Origin: Pseudomonadota bacterium
GTDB taxonomy: Bacteria; Pseudomonadota; Alphaproteobacteria; Caulobacterales; Caulobacteraceae
Direction: 5' to 3'
Length of the DNA stretch: 17,766 nt
Assembly (NCBI GenBank): GCA_023445705.1
Contig: JAEXKM010000445.1
Location: forward strand, 1-17,766
Part shown: piece by piece, positions 1 to 5,482 of the stretch
Numbering within the stretch: position 1 is the first letter of the stretch
Layout of the letters: each line of letters starts with the position of its first letter
The notes under the pieces: model-generated
Told to the model about the DNA's origin: nothing
Database searches by the model: none
The model's input: the letters and a program-made list of their open reading frames with translations, nothing else
Made by a program: the position numbers and the translations under genes

Positions 1-69
1 GATCTCCTGACGCTCGTATCGCTGATCCATCGCCGGCTCGATGCCGCCCATATGCCGCCGCGGCCCTGA
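1..69 (+). CDS. C-terminal end of an unknown protein (partial, 5' end outside window)
   Basis: Frame 1 is open from the first base to a TGA at 67-69 and encodes 22 residues ending in HMPPRP. A strong intrinsic terminator in the same orientation starts 15 bases after the stop, which is the main reason to believe a plus-strand gene ends here. The fragment is too short to assign a family. It would converge with the parB-like gene. It probably belongs to the same integrative element, but this is an inference from position only. Confidence 0.45.
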   Translation, partial: DLLTLVSLIHRRLDAAHMPPRP

Positions 70-83
70 TCCTGCCCAACGAA

Positions 84-123
84 CGCGGCCGCGCCCCGGT
101 CGGGGCGCGGCCGCGAAATTTTT
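84..123 (+). terminator. Strong rho-independent terminator
   Basis: A perfect 14-bp stem (arms 84-97 and 102-115, each all G/C) encloses a GGTC loop. It is followed by AAATTTTT at 116-123. The T-run is on the plus-strand 3' side, so the signal ends plus-strand transcription coming from the left edge. The minus-strand exit (TTCGTTGGGC) has no real T-run, so it is at best a weak stop for the leftward parB-like gene. Confidence 0.75.
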
Positions 124-175
124 GCGGGTTGCGAAAGAAAGGCCGGGACTGCTCACGCGGCCCCGGCCCATGCCC

Positions 176-2236
176 CTATTCGGCGGCGACGGCATAGGAC
201 GCTTCGCCGTCCTCCGCTCCGGTATCGGGAGCCTCCGCTTCGGACGGCTGCACCAGGGCCCCGGTGTCCTCGGCCTCCATGGCTTCGGCTTCCGGCTCCG
301 GCGTCCGCAGCGCGGCGGGAAGCCAGCCGGTCCCGGTCAGAAGCTGCTCGGCGGCTTGCGCCATGTCCGGCTTCTTCATGTCCGCGATACGGCGGGCAGC
401 GTCTTCGGACACGCCTTCGGTCACGGCCTCGACGATATGCGCCTTTGTGACGCGGCCAAGGTAGCTGTCTACGGTGGGCGTCCAGTCCTTCGCCACGTCC
501 AGCGCCAGCGCGCTCGCCAGCCTGTCCGCCGTTTGCAGCGTCCGGGGCTTGCGATCCCACGGCAGCCGCAGGGCATTGACGGTGCGGGCCGCGCAATGCG
601 CCAGCAGCGCAATCCGCTTGTCGTCGTCCAGCCCGACGATGAAGCCCCACAGGTCCGCCACGTCGCGCGGCATCCGCTCGGCCCAAGCCTCGTGCTGCTC
701 GCTCGCCCGCGCCGCCAAGGGGGTGTCCTCGAGCCCGTCCGCGTGGCTCCCCAACGGGGTCACGGTGGGACGAACCTCAAGACAACCCGCCTCCGCATAG
801 CTGTAGAACAGTTGCGCGGTGAGCGTGTGGGTCAGCGCGATCAACGCCGTATCCGGCTGGTCGGCCAAGGCCACGCGAAGCGCCAGCGTCCGATAGGCCG
901 ACAGACCCCGGGTGAGGCTGTCGGAAATCGGCTTGCCCGGTTCCTCGCCCTCTTCCTCGATCTCCTGCGCGTCCTCGTCGTCCTCCGCCTGCTCGTCTTC
1001 CACGGCCTCGGGGTCGATGGCTGCACCTTCGTCCTCCGGCTGCGGCTTGGCCAGCGCCTCGTCTTCGGGGCGGACGAAACCGCGCTCGAGACGGGGAACG
1101 CCGTCATGGTTCAGCACCACGAACACGCCCCCATGCGCGATCACGTTGGGGTCGTAGGCGTGGCGCTTCTCGGAGATGGCGTCGATCTCATCGGAAATCG
1201 CCTCCAGCTTCTCGGCCACGTCCTCGGGTATCTCGTCATAGGACGAATAGCCTTCGGCAAGCTCGTCATGCTCGGTGGACAGCGCCTCCAGCCGCGCCTC
1301 GTCCTCGTCGGACAGGGAAACCGACTGCGGATAGAAGCGCCGCATCCCGTGGGCGTGCGGATAGTCGATATGCGCCTCGGTCCATTTCCAGCCCTCGGCC
1401 TGAACCTCGCCCGCGATCTCGCGCAGCTTCTCGGCAGCGAGCATGTCGAGCAAGCCCGCATCCTCGAAGAACCCGCCCCGGTCCTCGCTGAATAGGTCGC
1501 GGATGATGGTGCCGCCCGCCTCGACATAGGCGTCGGCCCCGACGAACACCGCGCGCCGGTCGGTCGCCGGAACATTGCTGGCGGTCATGTCGCGCCGGAT
1601 GATCCACGGCTCGCGGTTGTGCTGCAGATTGGCGAACACCTGCTCCTGCCGCTCATGGTCCTCGGTGATGGCGAAGGCCATAAGCTGGTCCAGCGTAAGC
1701 CCATCCTCCCGATAGACCTGCAACAGCTTCGGGCTGACAGCCCCCAAGCGAAGCCGCTGCTTCACCACGGAGGCAGACACGCCGAACCGCGCGCCGATCT
1801 CCTGCGCCCCCCAGCCCTTCTCGTTGGAAAGCTCCGCGAACCGCTCGAACTGGTCGGCGGGGTGCATCGGGGTCCGTGTCACGTTCTCGTCCAAGCTGAT
1901 CTCGGCCGGGTCGTTCGCCGTATCCAGCCAGCAGCGCACCGGCTCGGACTTCTTGATCTGCTTGCGCTTGGCGCGCAGCAGCATCGCCAGCCTGCGGCCC
2001 TCGCCAGCGGTGACGAAATAATAGCCGGTCGGCTTCTCGTCCTTGACCTCCGGTTCCACGACGAGGTTCTGGATCAATCCCTTGTGCTGGATCGAAGCGG
2101 CCAGCGCTTCGATGGCGGCTTCCCCATGCGGCACCTTGCGGGCATTGCGCGGGGACTTCTTGAGCTTGGCGAGCGGCACGAAAATCTCAACGCCCGACAC
2201 AGGCTCGGCAGCTACGGTTTCGGTAACAGCGTTCAT
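176..2236 (-). CDS. ParB/RepB/Spo0J-family DNA-binding protein, large plasmid/ICE type (686 aa)
   Basis: Residues about 15-125 form a ParB N-terminal (nuclease-like/CTP-binding) domain. Seen there are the AGEGRRLAML box (GEGRR at 78-82, like the GERR box of ParB) and the ENVTRTPMHPADQF segment (117-130). A helix-turn-helix follows at about 143-167 (AQEIGARFGVSASVVKQRLR). Residues about 305-360 are charged and likely helical. Residues 388-434 are very acidic, and a C-terminal domain of unknown function follows. Canonical chromosomal ParB is about 300 aa, so this is the long form found on plasmids and integrative elements. No ParA gene is in view. ATG at 2236 is preferred over GTG at 2239 because GGAG lies seven bases before the ATG. 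Likely role is partition, maintenance or transcription control of the mobile element; which of these is not shown by the sequence. Confidence 0.85.
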   Translation of the reverse strand: MNAVTETVAAEPVSGVEIFVPLAKLKKSPRNARKVPHGEAAIEALAASIQHKGLIQNLVVEPEVKDEKPTGYYFVTAGEGRRLAMLLRAKRKQIKKSEPVRCWLDTANDPAEISLDENVTRTPMHPADQFERFAELSNEKGWGAQEIGARFGVSASVVKQRLRLGAVSPKLLQVYREDGLTLDQLMAFAITEDHERQEQVFANLQHNREPWIIRRDMTASNVPATDRRAVFVGADAYVEAGGTIIRDLFSEDRGGFFEDAGLLDMLAAEKLREIAGEVQAEGWKWTEAHIDYPHAHGMRRFYPQSVSLSDEDEARLEALSTEHDELAEGYSSYDEIPEDVAEKLEAISDEIDAISEKRHAYDPNVIAHGGVFVVLNHDGVPRLERGFVRPEDEALAKPQPEDEGAAIDPEAVEDEQAEDDEDAQEIEEEGEEPGKPISDSLTRGLSAYRTLALRVALADQPDTALIALTHTLTAQLFYSYAEAGCLEVRPTVTPLGSHADGLEDTPLAARASEQHEAWAERMPRDVADLWGFIVGLDDDKRIALLAHCAARTVNALRLPWDRKPRTLQTADRLASALALDVAKDWTPTVDSYLGRVTKAHIVEAVTEGVSEDAARRIADMKKPDMAQAAEQLLTGTGWLPAALRTPEPEAEAMEAEDTGALVQPSEAEAPDTGAEDGEASYAVAAE

Positions 2237-2260
2237 CACACTTCTCCTTCAAACCGCACT

Positions 2261-2417
2261 CACCCCGGAATGGGGTGGGCGGCGAAGGAGCGGACCGGCA
2301 GGCCCGCCGGCGGAGCCGGGCAGCACCCGAAGGGCCGGAACGCAGAGGAGGTAAGCGCGGCTTGCCGCGCGTTGCGGCCCGGCTCGGCGGGCCTAAAGGG
2401 AAGCGTCGCCCACCCCA
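2261..2417. repeat. Long imperfect inverted repeat / structured leader upstream of parB-like gene
   Basis: Three blocks pair across this segment: 2271-2281 with 2407-2417 (11 bp), 2300-2308 with 2386-2394 (9 bp), and 2313-2321 with 2377-2385 (9 bp). A small inner hairpin lies at 2355-2370 (GCGCGGC-TT-GCCGCGC). Near the parB start, CACCCC (2261-2266) can instead pair with GGGGTG (2272-2277), competing with the outermost long-range stem. The parB ribosome binding site is only about 12 bases beyond this hairpin. The segment would be in the parB mRNA leader if transcription starts beyond 2417. It could be an attenuator, a small RNA, or a DNA site such as a partition or transfer site. Confidence 0.5.
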
Positions 2418-2480
2418 CCGACGGGGAGAGCTACAAACAATGCGATCGGGCCGGCGCAGCCCTGGCCCGACCTCCGCAGC

Positions 2481-2645
2481 ATGGAACAGCGACAATCCGC
2501 GGTGCGGATTGACCGATCGGCGCGTCAGCGCCAACCCGCCATGCTGATCGTCACCGGCACGGACGAGACCCGTCAGGGGCTCGGTCGGAGCGCAGCGGAG
2601 ATAGAGCGGCGGTCCCGCAGGGAGGCGCCAAACCCATCTGCCTAA
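2481..2645 (+). CDS. Possible small ORF (54 aa), unknown
   Basis: An ATG at 2481 opens 54 codons ending with TAA at 2643-2645. From the internal ATG at 2541 onward the third codon positions are mostly G/C and the peptide looks protein-like (LIVTGTDETRQG, AAEIERRSRREAP). No Shine-Dalgarno sequence precedes either ATG, and the first part contains two hairpins (2493-2511, 2519-2532), so a non-coding role is as likely. No family recognised. It ends two bases before the -35 box of the toxin-antitoxin promoter. Confidence 0.25.
   Translation: MEQRQSAVRIDRSARQRQPAMLIVTGTDETRQGLGRSAAEIERRSRREAPNPSA
2493..2532. repeat. Two small perfect hairpins in the parB/antitoxin gap
   Basis: CAATCCGC (2493-2500) and GCGGATTG (2504-2511) form a perfect 8-bp dyad around GGT. 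Just after it, GGCGC (2519-2523) and GCGCC (2528-2532) form a 5-bp dyad around GTCA. Neither is followed by a T-run, so they are not obvious terminators. They add to the dense secondary structure of the 2240-2690 gap. Confidence 0.4.
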
Positions 2646-2647
2646 CT

Positions 2648-2681
2648 TGCTTCTCCCTGCCGTTTCGATTATATTTTAATC
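2648..2681 (+). promoter_or_regulatory. Promoter and likely operator of the toxin-antitoxin operon
   Basis: TTGCTT (2648-2653) and TATATT (2670-2675) are separated by 16 bases. The -10 region is a conspicuous AT-rich island in GC-rich DNA. It overlaps a dyad, GATTA-TATTT-TAATC (2667-2681), which suits binding by a dimeric ribbon-helix-helix antitoxin. Autoregulation by antitoxin over the -10 box is typical of such operons; here it is inferred from the overlap. Confidence 0.5.
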
Positions 2682-2703
2682 AGACCGATAGAGGGTGATA
2701 AAC

Positions 2704-2973
2704 ATGGCGACCGAGACGAAAGTATTGACCGCACACGTCCCGTTGGGGCTCGCGGAAAAGGTTGAAGCGATGGCCTCGCGGCTCGAACGCTCGCGCGGCT
2801 GGGTGATGAAGCAGGCGCTCGCCGCCTGGGTCGATCAGGAGGAGGAGCGTCACCGGATGACGCTCGAAGCCCTGGAGGATGTTGATGCCGGACGGGTGAT
2901 CGACCATCAGGCGATCCAGGCATGGGCGGACAGCCTGGGGACGGACAAGCCGCTGCCCTCGCCGATCAAATGA
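2704..2973 (+). CDS. Ribbon-helix-helix (CopG/ParD-like) antitoxin
   Basis: An 89-aa protein begins with a short basic strand and helices typical of CopG/RHH proteins: TKVLTAHVPLGLAEKVEAMA, then SRGWVMKQALAAWV, residues about 4-45. The charged, flexible C-terminal half (EEERHRMTLEALEDVDAG and onward) would wrap the toxin. ATG at 2704 is chosen over GTG at 2695 because GAGGG at 2691-2695 sits eight bases upstream of the ATG. The stop codon overlaps the toxin start (ATGA, 2970-2973), which indicates translational coupling. It should neutralise the toxin and repress the shared promoter. The family assignment is firm; the exact ParD subfamily is not. Confidence 0.85.
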   Translation: MATETKVLTAHVPLGLAEKVEAMASRLERSRGWVMKQALAAWVDQEEERHRMTLEALEDVDAGRVIDHQAIQAWADSLGTDKPLPSPIK

Positions 2974-3263
2974 AGATCCAGTGGACCAGCAAGGCGTCAT
3001 CGGACCTTGTGCGTCTGCACGAGCATCTGAGCCCGGTCGCACCCGAGGCGGCGGTGCGCGTGGTCCAGCAGCTCGGCCGTGCGCCGGATCGGCTGCTCGA
3101 TTATCCGAGGATCGGCGAGAAGCTCGAAGCCTATGAGCCGCGCGAGGTCCGCCGGATCATCGTCGGCAATTACGAGATGCGCTACGAGATCGCGGCCGGG
3201 ACCATCTTCATCCTGCGTCTCTGGCATTGCCGCGAAAACCGCAGCTTCGAGTCGGAGGAGTAG
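2970..3263 (+). CDS. ParE/RelE-superfamily toxin
   Basis: A 97-aa basic protein with the ParE/RelE layout. An N-terminal strand and two helices (KIQWTSKASSDLVRLHEHL, PEAAVRVVQQL) are followed by the C-terminal sheet with EVRRIIVGNYEMRYEI and IFILRLWHCRENR. The last segment matches the usual ParE/RelE ending of a hydrophobic strand followed by WH-RENR. It starts inside the antitoxin stop codon. RelE members cleave mRNA on the ribosome and ParE members poison gyrase; the spacing and RHH partner favour ParE, but sequence alone does not settle the target. Its likely job here is to stabilise the integrative element. Confidence 0.85.
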   Translation: MKIQWTSKASSDLVRLHEHLSPVAPEAAVRVVQQLGRAPDRLLDYPRIGEKLEAYEPREVRRIIVGNYEMRYEIAAGTIFILRLWHCRENRSFESEE

Positions 3264-3268
3264 CGGCG

Positions 3269-3565
3269 ATGGCGCAGGTGAGCACGATCGGCGATATGGC
3301 GGTCGGGGGCGAAGCCGCCCTGAACACTTATCTGCGCTACGCCCGGCCGGACCATTTGCAGCCCGCGTGGCAGCGCGCCAGCGTCTGCGCATGGCCTTAT
3401 CTCGCAAACGTCGTCGTCGCGCCCCGCGCGGCTGGTCGGACGGTCTCGACGACCTGCACGACTATATGCAGGTGCCGGCAAAACGCGCACCGTCCCGCAC
3501 GCGCGCCATCAAGGATAGCGGGCCGATCACGGTCACGGACGATTGGCCCGAGCGGGTTCCGATAG
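3269..3565 (+). CDS. Unknown ORF directly after the toxin; only its first third looks coding
   Basis: ATG at 3269 lies five bases after the toxin stop and has a very good Shine-Dalgarno, GGAGGAG at 3254-3260, eight bases upstream. The first ~37 residues (STIGDMAVGGEAALNTYLRY, ARPDHLQPAW) look like a real protein. The rest of the 98-aa frame is an R/S/P/A-rich string like an out-of-frame reading, while the overlapping frame beginning at 3391 looks coding. So the real product may be a single protein of about 120 aa with a -1 frame change near 3365-3391, or two overlapping small genes. No family recognised. Confidence 0.4.
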   Translation: MAQVSTIGDMAVGGEAALNTYLRYARPDHLQPAWQRASVCAWPYLANVVVAPRAAGRTVSTTCTTICRCRQNAHRPARAPSRIAGRSRSRTIGPSGFR

Positions 3566-3639
3566 GAGACGCCGAGTTGCGCGTCATCGAAGGCCATTTG
3601 CGCAAGGAACTGGACGACCTGTTCGGACCCTTGCCGTGA
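3391..3639 (+). CDS. Small basic/acidic hypothetical protein upstream of the recombinase (82 aa)
   Basis: The frame starting at ATG 3391 encodes a very basic N-terminus (SRKRRRRAPRGW), then a well-mixed sequence (WSDGLDDLHDYM, PITVTDDWPERVPIGDAEL, LRKELDDLFGPLP) that reads as genuine protein. The stop at 3637-3639 is 18 bases before the recombinase start. No convincing ribosome binding site precedes 3391 or the alternative GTG at 3367. This fits translation entering from the 3269 start by frame change or coupling. Position between the toxin and recombinase in one direction suggests it is co-transcribed; a helper role for the recombinase is possible but unproven. Confidence 0.5.
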   Translation: MALSRKRRRRAPRGWSDGLDDLHDYMQVPAKRAPSRTRAIKDSGPITVTDDWPERVPIGDAELRVIEGHLRKELDDLFGPLP

Positions 3640-3657
3640 GACAAGGAGGATCTTGCC

Positions 3658-5355
3658 ATGACCGACGCCGCGCTTCGCGTTGAGGACACTCCGCCGGTCA
3701 TGGCGATGGCCCGTGCCGCGCTCTATCTGCGCGTCTCCACCGGCCGTCAGGCCGAGAGCGACTTGTCCATCCCCGACCAGCGCCGCCAGATCGAAGGCTA
3801 TTGCCTGTCGCGCGGCTGGGAGGTCGCGGCCGAGTTCGTCGAGCCGGGCAATACCGCGACCGACGATCGCCGGCCCGCGTTTCAGGCCATGATCGACGCG
3901 GCGATGCAGAAGCCGTCGCCGTTCAACGTCATCCTCGTCCACAGCTTCTCGCGCTTCTTCCGCGACCAGTTCCAGTTCGAGTTCTACGTCCGCAAGCTGG
4001 CGAAGAATGGCGTGCGGCTGATCTCGATCACGCAGGATTTGGGCGATGATCCGATGAGCGTGATGATGCGTCAGATCATGACGCTGTTCGACGAATATCA
4101 GTCGAAGGAGAACGGCAAGCATACGCTGCGGTCGATGAAGGAGAACGCCCGTCAAGGCTTCTGGAACGGTGCGCGTCCGCCCATCGGCTATCGGATCGTC
4201 GAGGCCGGACAGCGCGGCGCGAAGGTCAAGAAGAAGCTGGAGATCGACCCGATCCAGGCCGAGACGGTGCGGCGCATCTACCGGATGGCGCTCAACGGCG
4301 TCGATGATACGGGGCCGATGGGCCTCAAGGCCATCGCGACCTGGCTCAACGACAACAATATCCGCACCCGCGACGGCGGGCGCTGGGGCTTGGGCGCTGT
4401 GCATCAGGTGCTCACCCGCACGACCTATATCGGCCAGCACAAGTTCAATTATCGGGACTATCGCACCAAGGCGCCCAAGCCTGAGAGCGAGCACGCCATC
4501 ATGGAAGTGCCCGCGATCGTGTCTGAGGCGGAGTTCGAGGCCGTGCAGCGGTCGCTCAAGGCGCGCAGCCCGAAGATGATGCCACCGATGGCGGTGGGCG
4601 GCCCGACACTGCTCACGGGCATCTGCTTCTGCGCGTGCTGCGGCGGGGCGATGACGCTGCGCACCGGCACCAGCAGCGTCGGCCGCGAGTATCGCTATTA
4701 CACCTGCTCCACCAAGGCGCGGCAGGGTGCGAAGGGCTGCCCCGGCATCACGATCCCGATGGACCGGCTGAATGAAGCCGTGGTCGGGCATCTGGAATGG
4801 CGGCTGCTCGATCCGAAGCGGCTTGAGGAGATGATGGATCAGATCCTCGAACGCCGCGACGAATGGGTGGATCAACGGCGACATCATGTCGCCGATCTGC
4901 AGCGCCGCGCGACCGAGGCCGAAGCGAAGCTCAAGCGGCTCTACGACGCGATCGAGAACGGCGTGATCGACATGACCGATCCTTCGCTCAAGGATCGGAT
5001 CGCGGAACTGACGGCGACGCGGGACCAGGCCAGGGGCGACGCCGAGCGCGCGGTGGCGCATATCGAGAAGATCGGCCCGGCCATCACGCCCGAGAGCCTG
5101 CGGGCCTTCGCAATGGCGGCGCGCAGGAAGCTACGGCAGGGCGACGGCTCGTTCGCACGAGATCACATCCGGGCAGTCGCCCAGCGCGTCGAGGTGGTCA
5201 GCAAGACGGAAGTTCGGATTCGCGGCCTGCGCAGCGAGTTGCTCCGAACGCTAACCGCCGCCTCTGGCGTAGAGGCGGCGGTGCTAGGCGTTCGTGCCTT
5301 TGAACCGAAATGGCGCGCCCGGAACGATTCGAACGTCCGACCCTCAGATTCGTAG
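3658..5355 (+). CDS. Large serine recombinase (site-specific integrase)
   Basis: A 565-aa recombinase with the full domain order. The resolvase catalytic domain is at about 20-165, with YLRVSTGRQ (predicted nucleophile Ser27, Arg25) and the active-site arginines in SFSRFFRDQ (Arg99, Arg102). The recombinase domain is at about 170-300. A zinc ribbon has Cys at 325/328 (also 323/327) and 350/361, and a coiled coil spans about 385-470. The start is firm: AAGGAGG at 3643-3649 precedes ATG 3658. It should catalyse integration and excision of the element through a 5'-phosphoseryl intermediate. The stop (TAG 5353-5355) lies inside the tRNA-Arg gene, so the last 14 residues (552-565) come from antisense tRNA sequence and would differ after excision. 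It probably shares the toxin-antitoxin promoter, since no separate promoter is evident. Confidence 0.93.
   Translation: MTDAALRVEDTPPVMAMARAALYLRVSTGRQAESDLSIPDQRRQIEGYCLSRGWEVAAEFVEPGNTATDDRRPAFQAMIDAAMQKPSPFNVILVHSFSRFFRDQFQFEFYVRKLAKNGVRLISITQDLGDDPMSVMMRQIMTLFDEYQSKENGKHTLRSMKENARQGFWNGARPPIGYRIVEAGQRGAKVKKKLEIDPIQAETVRRIYRMALNGVDDTGPMGLKAIATWLNDNNIRTRDGGRWGLGAVHQVLTRTTYIGQHKFNYRDYRTKAPKPESEHAIMEVPAIVSEAEFEAVQRSLKARSPKMMPPMAVGGPTLLTGICFCACCGGAMTLRTGTSSVGREYRYYTCSTKARQGAKGCPGITIPMDRLNEAVVGHLEWRLLDPKRLEEMMDQILERRDEWVDQRRHHVADLQRRATEAEAKLKRLYDAIENGVIDMTDPSLKDRIAELTATRDQARGDAERAVAHIEKIGPAITPESLRAFAMAARRKLRQGDGSFARDHIRAVAQRVEVVSKTEVRIRGLRSELLRTLTAASGVEAAVLGVRAFEPKWRARNDSNVRPSDS
5245..5294. repeat. 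50-bp imperfect dyad at the recombinase 3' end, beside the tRNA
   Basis: An inner perfect 11-bp stem (5255-5265 with 5271-5281, loop GGCGT) is flanked by an outer perfect 7-bp stem, CGAACGC (5245-5251) with GCGTTCG (5288-5294). Unpaired spacers of three and six bases separate the two. It ends 16 bases from the CCA end of the tRNA. Neither strand has a T-run after it, so a classical terminator is unlikely. It may be a recombinase or accessory-factor binding arm, or a stable 3' trailer hairpin for tRNA transcription. Confidence 0.55.
5311..5355. other. Probable attachment-site junction (tRNA-Arg 3' part overlapping the recombinase 3' end)
   Basis: The recombinase coding sequence and the 3' part of tRNA-Arg share these bases on opposite strands. 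The recombinase lies on the side of the tRNA 3' end, the classic geometry for integration into a tRNA gene in which the tRNA stays intact. The exact crossover dinucleotide and repeat length cannot be set, because the other element end is outside the window. Confidence 0.55.
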
Positions 5356-5387
5356 TCTGATGCTCTATCCAGCTGAGCTACGGGCGC
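5311..5387 (-). tRNA. tRNA-Arg (anticodon ACG), CCA encoded
   Basis: Read on the minus strand, the cloverleaf is complete. The acceptor stem GCGCCCG pairs with CGGGCGC, then comes discriminator G and encoded CCA. The D arm is AGCTCAGCTGGATAGAGC. The anticodon stem-loop is CAGA-CTACGAA-TCTG, giving anticodon ACG. The T arm is GGACG-TTCGAAT-CGTTC with one G-T pair. The length is 77 nt. ACG is normally edited to ICG by TadA and reads CGU/CGC/CGA. It is the apparent integration target of the element to its 3' side. Confidence 0.97.
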
Positions 5388-5412
5388 GTCTTGCCTTACG
5401 GCGAGGGCGCGG

Positions 5413-5441
5413 AACCTAGTCGGGGTATGGCCGGTTGGCAA
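5413..5441 (-). promoter_or_regulatory. Promoter of the tRNA-Arg gene
   Basis: On the minus strand TTGCCA (5441-5436) and TAGGTT (5418-5413) are separated by exactly 17 bases. Transcription would start about 15-20 bases before the mature tRNA 5' end at 5387. Spacing and position are both as expected for a sigma-70-type tRNA promoter. Confidence 0.6.
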
Positions 5442-5482
5442 GCGGGGTTCGAAGGAAAAATCGCTCCAATCCAAACTTTTTT

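Noticed and set aside
912..1157. Short repetitive-looking GAC/TCC-rich stretch considered as a repeat array or CRISPR
   Set aside because: It is the codon reflection of the acidic Asp/Glu tract in the parB-like protein; there are no regular spacers or identical repeats.
41..1495. Long plus-strand open frame (484 codons) opposite the parB-like gene
   Set aside because: Arg/Gly/Leu-rich shadow of a GC-rich gene; the minus strand has clear ParB motifs and a ribosome binding site.
1619..2512. Plus-strand open frame over the parB start and the upstream gap
   Set aside because: Antisense to the ParB domain, no family features, no ribosome binding site.
2275..2547. 90-codon plus-strand frame in the gap
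   Set aside because: Very Arg/Gly/Pro-rich with no ribosome binding site, and coincides with the long inverted repeat; better explained as structured non-coding DNA.
3397..5061. 554-codon minus-strand frame opposite the recombinase
   Set aside because: Shadow frame rich in R/A/L/H; the plus strand carries all serine recombinase motifs.
5163..5474. Minus-strand 103-codon frame across the tRNA
   Set aside because: It reads through the tRNA sense strand, producing the common false-gene string around VAQLDRASDYESEG; not a real protein.
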